Positions 26,685 through 37,559 of a DNA stretch of 64,000 nt are shown one piece after another. The notes below the pieces were generated by a model, which ran no database searches, was not told the DNA's origin, and was given only the letters and a program-made list of their open reading frames with translations. The position numbers were made by a program, and so were the translations under genes. Source of the stretch: Warburgia ugandensis (Eukaryota > Streptophyta > Magnoliopsida > Canellales > Canellaceae); contig CP141137.1 in assembly GCA_035236585.1 (NCBI GenBank), forward strand, positions 14,276,327 through 14,340,326. The letters run 5' to 3'. Position 1 is the stretch's first letter, and each line of letters opens with the position of its first letter.

Positions 26685-28388
26685 GTGCCCGACACTCTGT
26701 TGATCTCTCGTCCACATGGCATGATGGGCAAAATAAAATTCCCCACCCCATGTATTTCAAAAGTTTTTGGCGGGAGAACCATAACTGTACCCTGTAGGTC
26801 TTTGGATAGAAGTTCTGCGAGCAGGATCATCTCTTCCACTAAGATGATAACCCATTACGGCAGAACCGGAAAACTCCACGAGGCCATTAGACTTTTCAAT
26901 GAAATGACGCACAAGAATCAAGTTTCTTGGAACGCAATGCTCACTGTGCTTCTAGATTTCGGATGTTTAGAAGATGCTCGTAAACTGTTTGGACAAATGC
27001 CTGAAAGAAATTCAGTATCTTACAATTTAATGATCACCGGATTTTCTAGATGGGGTTTTGTTTCTGAAGCACGTCAAGTCTTTGATTCCATCCATTCTTC
27101 TTGTCAGAATGTGTTCTTATGGACGGCCATGATTTCATGTTACACACAGAATCACCAGCACATGGAGGCTTTAGATTGTTTCTCTAGATTCTATGGTGAT
27201 TTTTTCTCAGAACGGATAGTGCCCAATCCATATACTTTCAGTGTTTTGCTGAAATCATGTGTAGGGATGCAGTCTCTTCTTGTAGCGGAACATATACATG
27301 CTGTCATGGTAAAGCTTTTAGATGAAGAAAGTGAAGAAAATGCTCTTGTTCAGAATTCGTTGATTGATGTACATGCCAAGTTTGGATGTTTAAGTGATGC
27401 GGAGAATATTCTAAGCAGAATGAAGTGGAAGGATTTGAGTTCGTGGAATATCATGATGGCAGGTTATGCCCGTTGTTTGTTGATTGATAAAGCTCTCGGA
27501 GTTTTCAGTTCAATGAATGAAAGAGATGTTCTTTCGTGGAATATTTTAATATCCGGATTGGCTGAAAGCGGTAGAGGGGAAGAATCCCTAAATTTCTTCC
27601 TATGTGTGTCAAGGTTGTGGCCAGAAGTAAAGCCCAACCCGTCCACGTACACAGTTATTCTAACTGTTTGTTCTACCATATCAGCTCTAAGATTTGGCAA
27701 ACAGATACATGGACATACTGTAAGACTTGGTATTGATCGGAGTAACATTTTTATTGGCAATTCTTTGATTACCTTGTACTCGAGAGGAGGTTTTATCAAT
27801 GAATCTGAGCTAATCTTTAATGAGATGCTTAAGAAAGACATCATCTCATGGAATTCGTTAATACTAGGCTTTGGACAAAATGGGTATGCTAGAAACGCAT
27901 TGGAGGTTGCAGAAAAGGCATTGAAGTTGAAGTCTTTTAATCACAACACCTTTGTTGCCATATTGACTAGTTGTAGCCATGGAGGTCTAACTGACGAAGG
28001 GATGGAGTATTTTAGCTCTATGGGTGGAAAATATGGTCTTACACCAAGCTTGGATCACTATATTTGTATGATTGATATGTTTGGAAGAGTAGGCAAAATA
28101 ACTGAGGCATATGATCTCTTGCGTGGAATGCCATTCAAGGCAAACTATGTGGCATGGCATGCCCTTCTTAGTGCATGTCTAATTCATGAAAACAGGGAGG
28201 TGGGTGAAATAGCAGCTAAGGAACTTCAGTTTTTGGAGCCAAATAATGTCACAGGTTATTTAATGTTAGCAAATATATGTGGTAAAACAGGCCAATTTGA
28301 GGAATCAAGAAAGCTTTTGAATTTGACGAGGCAAAAGGGTTTAACTAAGGAGCCAGGGCCAGGATGTAGCTGGATTATTGAAGTATAA
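26685..28388 (+). CDS. PLS-class pentatricopeptide repeat protein, E type
   Basis: An intron-less 567-residue frame. From about residue 54 it is built of 31-36 residue helical repeats with PLS-type words: MITHYGRTGKLHEAIRLFNE, QVSWNAMLTV, NSVSYNLMITGF, LSSWNIMMAGYA, DVLSWNILISGLAESG and IISWNSLILGFGQNG. It ends with an E-like region (about 490-567: YVAWHALLSACLIHEN, then EPNNVTGYLMLANICG) and stops at CSWIIEV, with no DYW deaminase domain. Known members bind organellar RNA and support editing, splicing or stability in mitochondria or plastids. The first 50 residues are Arg/Ser-rich and could be a transit peptide. Met54 is a less likely start. A CCAAT box lies near 26595. No breaks are seen. 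It converges with the lectin kinase. Confidence 0.92.
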   Translation: MPDTLLISRPHGMMGKIKFPTPCISKVFGGRTITVPCRSLDRSSASRIISSTKMITHYGRTGKLHEAIRLFNEMTHKNQVSWNAMLTVLLDFGCLEDARKLFGQMPERNSVSYNLMITGFSRWGFVSEARQVFDSIHSSCQNVFLWTAMISCYTQNHQHMEALDCFSRFYGDFFSERIVPNPYTFSVLLKSCVGMQSLLVAEHIHAVMVKLLDEESEENALVQNSLIDVHAKFGCLSDAENILSRMKWKDLSSWNIMMAGYARCLLIDKALGVFSSMNERDVLSWNILISGLAESGRGEESLNFFLCVSRLWPEVKPNPSTYTVILTVCSTISALRFGKQIHGHTVRLGIDRSNIFIGNSLITLYSRGGFINESELIFNEMLKKDIISWNSLILGFGQNGYARNALEVAEKALKLKSFNHNTFVAILTSCSHGGLTDEGMEYFSSMGGKYGLTPSLDHYICMIDMFGRVGKITEAYDLLRGMPFKANYVAWHALLSACLIHENREVGEIAAKELQFLEPNNVTGYLMLANICGKTGQFEESRKLLNLTRQKGLTKEPGPGCSWIIEV

Positions 28389-29091
28389 GTTGTGGTAAAT
28401 TTAGGGGTCTAGGATTTTAATGGGCTAATTCATTTTGTAGAATAAAGACAAAGGTTTAACCTTTGCCTTGATTAACAGTTGTGTATGGAAGTCACTGCTG
28501 CATCATAATCCTTGAGCTGTTCAATTCTGAAATCAATATTCTGTCTTGAAAAGTAAAATTCTCAAACCAGTAAAGCAAGCCTATTTCTTAAGTTTGCACT
28601 TAAGGAACTCCCTTGTAATGCATTTTCACGCATGCTTGATTATCTAAGCAGGGAGGCTGATGAACTAACAGGGCAGTAATTTGAAGCTGTTGTGGCTGAC
28701 AAGGTCGCAAGTTCTCTAATATTGGCTTGTACTTACGTATACCAAGTAGAAATGAGCAATTGCTAACCATTTTGACATGGCAGAAGGGTTTAATGAAGTA
28801 CAATATAGGTGACTTTAGGGAGCTACTGATTTAAATCAACTAATTCATCTGATTAAAGCAAAGAGTCTGAGGCCCAAATTGATGCTTGCCTGTAAAAGTT
28901 AGTTCCCGTGTTTTAACTTTGAGATAATGACCAATGCTGAAACCAGTGATTTAAATAGAAAAAGTCTGGATAAGGAAACACATAAATAGAAACCATTGTT
29001 AAGTCTTAGAAACTGCTGGTTAAAATCTATGGCAAGTTACAGAAACTGACATGGAGAATGACAGACCAGGTAATGAAGTCTGTCATTCTCT
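28389..29091. other. Convergent intergenic region, 3' ends of both genes
   Basis: About 700 bp between the PPR stop and the kinase stop. It must hold both 3' untranslated regions. A stretch at about 28770-28870 resembles the PPR 3' end (28328-28452), as noted in the findings. Confidence 0.6.
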
Positions 29092-31152
29092 TCAGAAAGT
29101 TGATCTATATATGTGGCCACCATTTTTCATGTCGAAGCTCGCGAAAATGGTGGTGCTCTTTGAAGAGGTCATTTTATACAAAGAGAGATAGGAGTCCAGG
29201 CAAGTGTCTGAAGATTCACCCATGTAACATGGATTCTCAAGGTGCACATGTGGGGGAAGAGGAGGTAGGTTGGCATCCCCCAACAGAAATTGGACCACCC
29301 TCCTCATGCTGGGCCTACAATCAGGATGAGGATGGGAGCAGAGCAAGCCGAGAGAAAGGACAAGGTCCACTTCTTCTGGCTCATAGAGATCCAACCTGGA
29401 ATCAACAGCTTTCATGATGTCTCCCATTGAGTGCAAATCTCTAACCCAGTCAATCAATACCAACTCCTGGGCATTCCTTTGAGGTTCAATCGGTCTCCTA
29501 CCACATGCCACTTCAAGCATAAGTGTTCCATAAGCAAAGACATCTGTGCTTGTTGTCGCTCTTCCTGTCCTCGTAAGCTCTGGAGCAAGATATCCAAGTG
29601 TTCCCACAATGTGGGTTGTCTGAGAATTCCGATCATGCTCATAACTCCTGGCTAGGCCAAAATCCCCAAGCTTTGCATTGAGTTCTGCATCTATGAGAAT
29701 ATTGCTGGTTTTCACATCCCAGTGCACCACCCTCTGATCACATTCTTCATGAAGATACAGCAAGGCATGGGCAATCCCATTCAAGATTTTATATCTTTGT
29801 TCCCAATTCAGGACTTTCTTCGAGTTGAGCAATAATTTGTCGAGACTCCCGTTTGGGAGATGATCATAGACAAGTAAAAGCTCATCTCTCCTTCTGCACC
29901 AGCCATGCAATTTCACTAGATTCCGATGCCTTAGCCTTCCAACACTGGTTATTTCTGCAATAAACTCCCTTATTCCTTGCCTGGAATCATGGTTAGTCCG
30001 CTTGATTGCTACTTCAAGGCCTGTGCTAGGGATAACTCCTTTGTACACACACCCAAATCCACCGGAACCAATGAGGTTTCTCTCCCCAAATCCTCTGGTA
30101 GCAGCAGAGAGCTCTGAGTAATCGAACCTGTGAGCACCATGTTCAACTTCCCAATCTTCTAAGAGCTCATCATCATTTCTCAACCTCTGCACTAAATGAA
30201 ATGCCCCCAGGACCACCAGTGAAACCAAAGTGAGAGAAGCCAAAGTGATTCCAACCACAAAGCCCTTGCTGTTCACCACTTTTGCTGACTGAACAAGATC
30301 TGGAAGATCAGAAGGATTTAGATCCTGAGCTTTTCCACCTACCTTGAGGCTCCATCCAAGCACCTGGTGCTCAGCGGTGAGAAGACCCGTAGAAGCAGAA
30401 AAACCCACGTACATTAAGTCCAGAAAGATTGGTGAAAGATCGACAGGAAATGATATCAAAGGCCACTTGGACCTTAGTGTATCCAGAGGAGTGAGTGTTA
30501 CATTCAGCAACTTCTCACTGCTGCTGTACTCGATCCATGCTTGAACAGCACTTCCGCTCTTGAGATTGATTAACTGCTTATCTCTGGGATTGTTTCCAGT
30601 GAAATAAGCAGCTGGCTGGGATGCATTAGAGATTAAACTATCAATATCTATACCTACATGGTTATCATTGATGTCACCAAGTTCAATGTTTTGGACGATG
30701 TCAAATTCAACTGCAAAAATGTGGTTTGGGGAATTGGCAGTTGTATCATTAGGGAGACCTAAGTACTGGTTACTTTGAGAACCCTTCATTTCTTTAGAAG
30801 ATGAGATGACAAATGCCAGGCCATGCCCTCCAAGTTCAGGGTACTTGGAAGCAATGGAGAAAACAAAGTTAGTACTGAAAGAAGCAATAGAACCTGAGGA
30901 ATTGTCCTTGAATTGCAGAGCAGAGGGATGGAATGCATGACCTATGATCCTGGAAGAACTATTTGTGAGCATCAGAATGCCATCAGGTCTGACATATGAG
31001 GCACCGGAGAGGCTCATATCCTCGCTGGCAAACCTACTGTATATGAAGCTATCCTCTGCTGAAATAACAAAACCGAAGAACAACAGTTGCAGAAGAATAC
31101 AGAAAACTTCCATGACCAGATTCTGATGTGGGTGTAAGCCAGCAAGCTTCAT
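29092..31152 (-). CDS. L-type lectin receptor-like kinase
   Basis: A single-exon 686-residue protein on the minus strand. Met14 is the better start because a hydrophobic signal peptide (14-32) follows it. A legume-lectin ectodomain spans about 34-275, with the metal-binding stretch VEFD...GDINDNHVGIDIDS at about 148-172. A membrane helix lies at about 296-320 and a Ser/Thr kinase at about 355-625: glycine loop GSGGFG (362-367), Lys384, Glu400, DFG 497-499, APE 523-525. The catalytic loop reads VVHWDVKTSN, so the usual HRD Arg is Trp478 (TGG), while Asp479, Lys481 and Asn484 remain. The family sits in the plasma membrane and acts in immunity, extracellular-ATP or wall sensing and pollen; the ligand here is unknown. 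Length is normal and no frame break is visible. Converges with the PPR gene. Confidence 0.95.
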   Translation of the reverse strand: MKLAGLHPHQNLVMEVFCILLQLLFFGFVISAEDSFIYSRFASEDMSLSGASYVRPDGILMLTNSSSRIIGHAFHPSALQFKDNSSGSIASFSTNFVFSIASKYPELGGHGLAFVISSSKEMKGSQSNQYLGLPNDTTANSPNHIFAVEFDIVQNIELGDINDNHVGIDIDSLISNASQPAAYFTGNNPRDKQLINLKSGSAVQAWIEYSSSEKLLNVTLTPLDTLRSKWPLISFPVDLSPIFLDLMYVGFSASTGLLTAEHQVLGWSLKVGGKAQDLNPSDLPDLVQSAKVVNSKGFVVGITLASLTLVSLVVLGAFHLVQRLRNDDELLEDWEVEHGAHRFDYSELSAATRGFGERNLIGSGGFGCVYKGVIPSTGLEVAIKRTNHDSRQGIREFIAEITSVGRLRHRNLVKLHGWCRRRDELLLVYDHLPNGSLDKLLLNSKKVLNWEQRYKILNGIAHALLYLHEECDQRVVHWDVKTSNILIDAELNAKLGDFGLARSYEHDRNSQTTHIVGTLGYLAPELTRTGRATTSTDVFAYGTLMLEVACGRRPIEPQRNAQELVLIDWVRDLHSMGDIMKAVDSRLDLYEPEEVDLVLSLGLLCSHPHPDCRPSMRRVVQFLLGDANLPPLPPHVHLENPCYMGESSDTCLDSYLSLYKMTSSKSTTIFASFDMKNGGHIYRSTF

Positions 31153-32980
31153 TTGAAAGCTACAACATTAAAGGAATCTCATAAACTGAATCAACAGAGA
31201 AGACCCTTGAACCGGTTCTTTAACTGCAAAAACCATGCTGCCACAGAAACTTTCCATACGAAGAACCAGTACCATGCACACGAAAAACAAGTGGACCAGG
31301 ATCTTTGAGGTGAGCTTGACCTGAAGTACCATATTATCAGACAGTAACTCTATATCTAGCTAAATTGTTCCTATAATTGGTAAAAGTAACCACAGTTTTC
31401 GGGTGGGCTTAGACAATTTAAGCTCAAGGAAGTAAAAACATCTTTAAACGGTAAGGTGAGGTCCAACTGACGTGCAATTCCAAATATTGATTCAGTTCCA
31501 AAGACAATCACAGGCATGGGACATGAAGTTGAAGCTCAGCAGGAATTGAACTGAGTTAAACGTTTATATCCTTCTGAGCAGCAAGCAATTTGCCTAGTTA
31601 GTAGCTGGGAGGCACAGATGACTAGCGCTACCAAAAGCATTCCACAAAAAGAAAGTTGAGGGAGAGTGTTTGGAAGAGTTGAGAGCAAAGCCAAAATGCC
31701 TAACAATGTACTTCATGCACATGTAGATATCCTACATGCCATATGGAAAGAGGAGAAAAGTCAGAAAGCAGAATTTGAAGTGCTTTCCAAATTCTTTATT
31801 GGACTCCTTCCATGAAGTGTTGGAAACCGAGTCAAAATTTTATGACTCATCTGCTACCGAACTGGGTCGAGTCTTGTATATAGTTTCTCCACAGCTAAAA
31901 GGACCTGTGGGTCCAGATTGTTAGTGACCTAGACCATGGCGACAATCTAGATAGGTGACACCCAGAACTCTTCCTGATCAGGTAATCTTATCCCACTTAA
32001 TCGTTAACAGTTCTTTGCTGGATCATCTGATTTTTGCACTATGAAGAAATGGTCAGGAATGAGTGCCATCGAAAATGAGTAAGTTAGATGAAGGGTTTTA
32101 GATCAAGAATCCTAGAGTTGATGTGTAAGTGGGAGGGAGTTGGGCGGACTTTTGGCCTTATAAGGTGAGCAAACGCTTAGTAGCGTTTTCTAGGTGCTCA
32201 TGGGTGCCTGTGTTCAATCCCACAAAAAAAAAAAAAAAAAGGTTAATAATAACAATGAAAATAGTAATAGTAATAAAATTTTAAGGAACACAAATCTGAG
32301 TCAGTGCGCCAACTCTCCTAGAGTCATATTTTCAGTTTTGGAGTGAATAATCAGAGTCTAGACCCGGTTTTTTTATATTGAAACTAGTAGTAAAAAGGGC
32401 ACATGAACACCCAAATAAGAAAAAACTTAATTTATATGTTTTTAATTAGGCCAGTTAACTAAGCCACCCTACCACAAAGAAATATTTTAGCAATCATGAA
32501 TTGAGACCAGCGATCGACGAAAAGGGCAAGTTGCAATTCTAAATACCATATTAATGGATAAATAAGCTTAAAAAAAGTAATGACACTGGTAGTGCCTGCA
32601 TTGAATATGGCACTCTATTCTGAAAATAGACATTTAGAAAAACGAGATATAGAACAATGGAGCCCTTTGCTTTGAGATTTATGAGGGCCACTTTTTGAGC
32701 ATCTCAGTGCATAATATTGGCTTTAGTTTTTAGTAATGGCTCCACTTTCTTTGTTTTGTACCTTACTAATCAGCTTCTACAAGCTTCCTAGCCTTTCCAA
32801 AATACATTAACGGCCAACTATGAAAATGTTTGAGGAAGTAAAGAAGTGCTACCATCCCAATCCAAGGACCTATTCATATGATTAAGGATCGTAGCAGGCT
32901 GAGGGCTGTGATCATTGTATGATTTGGAGAATGGGAGAGTAGAGGTATTATTGGTCGCAGTATTTGTTTCCTAAGATGAT
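31153..32980. other. Upstream region of the lectin kinase and intergenic DNA
   Basis: The first few hundred bases should contain the kinase promoter, read right to left. No strong TATA box is evident, only a weak TAGATATAGAG on the minus strand near 31355. A plain 18-bp A run lies at 32223-32240. No gene is recognised. Confidence 0.5.
32223..32240. repeat. Poly-A tract, 18 bp
   Basis: Homopolymer immediately after GTTCAATCCCAC, so possibly the tail of a retroposed sequence. Too little else supports a SINE call. Confidence 0.8.
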
Positions 32981-32989
32981 GATAATGTA

Positions 32990-34020
32990 GAGTCCCTCTT
33001 TGGTAATTTTGATGATAGCAAAACCATTAACAAATAAATATATGCACATTGATTTGTCATTTGACTTTAGAATACTCCAAGATTAATGTTTAGGATCAAT
33101 CCAAATCAAGTTACTTTGAATTGATTGTTTCAGGTTATCATTTTACATTTTAGATATGGATCCATCATGGGTAGAGGCTTAAAAACCAAGTTTTGGTAGT
33201 TTTCTATAGTTTTAAATTGTTTAGGAGCTGACTCATAATTGTGCATCACTCATGGCATGCATCGACTCGTAGCTCAATAGTCTTGTTTGTAGTAAATGCA
33301 AATAGAGCCATTCATATGGCTATTTCATCCTAACAAATTTTGGAGGGCTTTACATTTGGAGTACAACGGATTTGTCAGGCTCAAATGTAAAGTGGAAGCT
33401 TAGATGAACTGAAAAACAAGTTATATAAGTAAAAATCTAGCAATTCTCTGAAGCTCTCTTTAAATCTAAAGTCAAAGGAAGTTGTGTGTTGTCTATGAAT
33501 ATCATCTGTGCAGGTTGAAAGCAGTAGATCTTGTGCTCTAAGCTCAACAACAAAGTTGTGATTCATCTCCATCTGGTTTTTGAAGAATTTCTTTCAACAA
33601 GATTTTGGTAGGGTGATCAAAATCCTTTTGCTCTATCTTTTGTATTTGTGCTTGGTTCTGTATATGTTGTTTTTATTCTTGACTTGATCTTTCAAGTTGT
33701 TCAAGAAGAAGTGTTCTCTTATTCAGGAATGGGGATAGTTCCTTGGTCTTAAATTGAGTGATTGTACCACATTCAAATTGTCTTAATAAACAAATTGTGA
33801 GTCTTGGATTGTAATCTCACTGGAAAGTGGGAGTCTCAGTAAGAGAATATCCTTGAGAGAGACGAAGTAAGTGTTGTATAGTCTAACTAAACATCTATAA
33901 ATATCCTTATGTCTTAATGTGATTGATTACTTTTGTTCTTTCTTTTAACTAGTCAATTTTTCAAATTGTGGGGAAATTTTAAAAGACCCAACTAAATCCT
34001 CCCCATAGGATACCACAAAG
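32990..34020 (+). mobile_element. Copia-LTR-like segment
   Basis: Near the left edge, TTTTGATGATAGCAAAACC resembles the start of many plant copia LTRs. Near the right edge, AATTTTAAAAGACCCAACT and a C-rich tail resemble the LTR end next to the coding region. No coding part of the same element follows, and no target duplication was found. If correct it is a fossil solo or truncated LTR. Confidence 0.35.
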
Positions 34021-34975
34021 AATTGCCTAATTGAAAAACTTTTCCCTTTAACTAATGGTCTTGTAACTATACAAATCTAGTAAATATCCATCTAGTTGGG
34101 GAAGAAACAACATGCATTCAACCTTATCTAATTGGTGAATTGATAATATCCAACTCTTTCTTTTTCATAAAGTAAATTTTAAGTCTAAAACTTGGATTCC
34201 TCTAATTATAAGGTATGATGGGCATATAAGCTTCATCACTTCCTTCTATCCTTACTTTTTTCTTCTCATTTAGGTGGCATTGTTAACAAGATGGTGCAAA
34301 ACAATCACTTCTAACTCAATGGCACAAGAATGGTCTATTTGGCAGTACCTATTAGTCACAGGTTCAAGGTGGGTGGGGGGGTTGAATGTTCAAGAAAGAC
34401 TACTTTTAGAGATAGCCCATTTCTAAGAACAACTCTCACCCAAATGCATTAAGTGCAAAGTTCTTATGGGATATGATACATTAATGCTGGAGTAATCACA
34501 TACTACCCTCCACTTCTCTTGCTTAATATTTTTAATTTTGTAGTATTGCAGTCATTGATCTAATCCAAGCTTCTGTAAGCAATAAGAAGCTCTCAAACTT
34601 TTGGGATTAGTCACATCTTTTTTTCAGTTATTTTTTCACCCATTGGCTGATTCTTGATTGATTGAGTTTATTTGTCTATCATTTCATATTTTTTTAGAAT
34701 AAACAATCATCTACTTTTTATACAAAGAAATAGTATACTAAAGGACACGTGGCAAACTCTCATTTGCCTCATTATTTTGTAACTATTTAGAAGAAAGATC
34801 CAAAATAATGTTAGCTAGTGGGCCTAGTTAGTTAGCCCTCAACAGAGGCCCATTGTTAAAATTTAACTCACACAATAAAATGTGGGCTCATAGTCAATGG
34901 TAGTCATGGTAACTTGAAATAAAAAGTGGGCTTACAATAGAAAATGGCTAACACCCTCATACAATCAGTAGTAAG
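34021..34975. other. Intergenic, nothing recognised
   Basis: AT-rich with no supported gene or repeat. Confidence 0.4.
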
Positions 34976-35980
34976 GGGCCAAGAAATTGAGAGGCCCACA
35001 ATGATGGCCTGCTCAATTGCAATATATGTGGACACCACCCTATTAAACACACGTCCAGAAGTTGGACCACAATTATAGAGAACCTGTAATAGCCTATGCA
35101 TTCGACATTAGGGCCTAGAAATTCAAAAGAACCACATAGTTATTACCTATTCAAATGCAATAAATGTGGACCCCAAACTCTAAAACACATGTATAAATAA
35201 TTGAACCCATAATCAAGGGCATCCTGTAATAACCTATATATTCCATATTAGGTCCCTAGAAATTGAGAGGCACACTATTTTTTCCAACCATCTAGACCAC
35301 ACATGACTTACAAGACTATATTGACTCCTTATTTAGGCCCCACAACTTAGATACGCAATCCAATAATCCTCTCTATGAAATGATCTCCGACCCTCCCCTA
35401 GTTGAATTAGTTCCACCATTGCTATTTATTATATTTATTTGATTGAGATACTTATGATTTATGTCTTATCTGATATCAATAATTCAAATCATCAATATGC
35501 CATCACATCTTTTTTTCTCGCGTGCACTAATTTTCACATAAGAGAAAGATGAGACAAAAACCTATAAAAGCTTCAAGGGGGCATATTCTTTGCTTCCAGC
35601 CATATGTAGATCATAAATTTGGGCTATTTTTGGGTCACATGTACTACATGATTTATGCGTCCATATTGATTCATTGTCTAGGCTCACACCTTGGGTACTT
35701 TTTACACTGAATAATACGTTCCATCATATCATATTCACTCTCCACTAGTTGAATTAGTTCCATTGCTCCTGTTGGTTGAGATTCTTAAGTCCATGCTTGT
35801 CTAAGATGAATGGCCCAAATCATCAATTTATTATGACAAGTAATAATGTTTTACACCAGAGAAAGAGGGGGGAAAACCAAAAAGGTTACAAGGGTAAGTT
35901 GGTCACTTAAAGTAAAAATATATATGAGCCCCATACCATAAAACACATATAAATTAGTGAACCCACAATCAAGGGTTTCC
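34976..35980. repeat. Nested degenerate tandem repeats
   Basis: Units at 34976-35110 and 35111-35250 share GG-CC-AGAAATT, CAATATATGTGGAC/AATAAATGTGGAC, AAACACA and CCTGTAATA-CCTAT. A partial third begins at 35251, and a fragment recurs at about 35925-35980. Within the same stretch, about 35340-35560 and 35670-35890 are diverged copies offset by roughly 345 bp, sharing TAGTTGAATTAGTTCCA and AATCATCAAT. Confidence 0.7.
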
Positions 35981-37559
35981 AGCTGTTAGAAGGTGACCAA
36001 CTAGAAAAGGTAAAAACTACCCTCACCTTCACCTCATTTCCACTCTTTTTAAGTAAAAAAGATACTATTGGTGGTCTTCTTGAGAAATAAATAACTGACT
36101 GTTTTTTCTAACAATTATTTCTTTACAAAAAAACAACCTCATGTGACTTCTATATTCTGACCAATGGATACTTTGGTCATTTGTGTCATCTTTTTCAAAA
36201 AGATGACTGCAACTAACAAGTTCATTGCTCATATCAAGAAAAACAAAATAAATGACCAACCTTTGAAAATGTCTAACAAGCACTTTAAAATTCACCTTAA
36301 GAAAGTAGACAATCCCCCCAAAAAATATGAAAGAAAAAATAATAGTTTTCTAAATGGTTAACAGAACTTCAATGCATCACATAGATGTCTTTTAGATTTG
36401 AACATAAGATTAGTACATAAGTAGGTCTACAAAATAATTGGTGACGTTCGTATTGAACTAAATACTTTAAGTGTAAACAAAGCAAACATATATGCACATT
36501 ACAATTCTTTCAAGCAACATTGTTCTTTCAAGTTAGCATGCTTTGGCCTTACACTCATATCTCTTGGTTTTTTATAGGAGTTCAAGAGATTTAGCCGAAA
36601 TCTCATGGGAAGTGGCTCTTTTTTTCTATTTGTAAATCTTCAAAAGAAGTTTTGTTTTATAGGTTTTTTTTTCTTTATCCTTTGAAGACATTGGATTTGA
36701 GTTTCTAACCATTACAATCAAGATAGATCATTTGCAATCTTCAAGGAGCAAAACTAGATAACAATTGACAAAATAGTTGTCAGACAAACCTACTGCTTGA
36801 GCCAATCAATTGGTTGGTACTCATTGCACATCAAAGAACTTCTTCCAAATGTGCAATTGTTCATATCAAGAAAGTAAAAACCCATATTGACTTCCATCCA
36901 TTAGTCAATTGGTAGGCTCCATTATTTGGTCGAAGCCAACAACTTATGAAGCTGAATGCTCTTTGCTCATGTGCTAATTGATAACTCATGTGAGTTGATC
37001 AATTGGTGCCTAGAACATTTTCTTCATAAAAGTCTTCAATACCAACCAGCTAGAAGTCTAACATCAATCAGTGCATCCAATAACATATGAGACCTTGTCA
37101 TGCTTCATGTCAATCAACTGGGTTTCACTTTTAATCAACTAGCACAATTGTTTAAGAAGTTTCTCCAAGCATCTTACCTTCGTCAGTCAGTTGGGACATC
37201 TTCATCAACTAGCTAGCATTACCAGAGTGATTTTGAGCTTTAGAGTTCCATTCATCAACTGGCTAGCAAGTTATGTAAACCAATTGGCAAATGAGTGAAC
37301 TTCTCCTTTTCCTTTAAAACTTGAGTTTTTCAATCAGTCAAAAATGAGATCAACCAACTGAAACCTTTGAGTACTTTAGAAATTCATTCACTTGTGCTAT
37401 GATGTTAAGCTTAAACTTTACTCAATACTTTATTTGGTCTAAACCATAAAGAATGATTCTTGTACATGCACAGACATGGCTAGATTCCATAGATCAAGGT
37501 TTTATTATCATTAAAATAAAATAAAAAGCTAGCTCTAACAATGAATACAAACCTAGTTG
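35981..37559. other. Intergenic; may include the 3' LTR of the adjacent copia element
   Basis: 36800-37400 has many short recurrent words such as CAATTGG, CAACTGG and CAACTAGCTAGC, of the kind seen in some copia LTRs, and it lies where a minus-strand element would have its 3' LTR. No matching 5' LTR was found on the right. Confidence 0.35.

Noticed and set aside
32098-32240. Possible further SINE with poly-A tail
   Set aside because: A B-box-like GTTCAATCC directly precedes 18 A, but there is no convincing A box at the right distance and no SINE body.
34976-35277. CRISPR-like array
   Set aside because: Units are long, diverged and adjacent, without unique spacers, and the DNA is plant nuclear.
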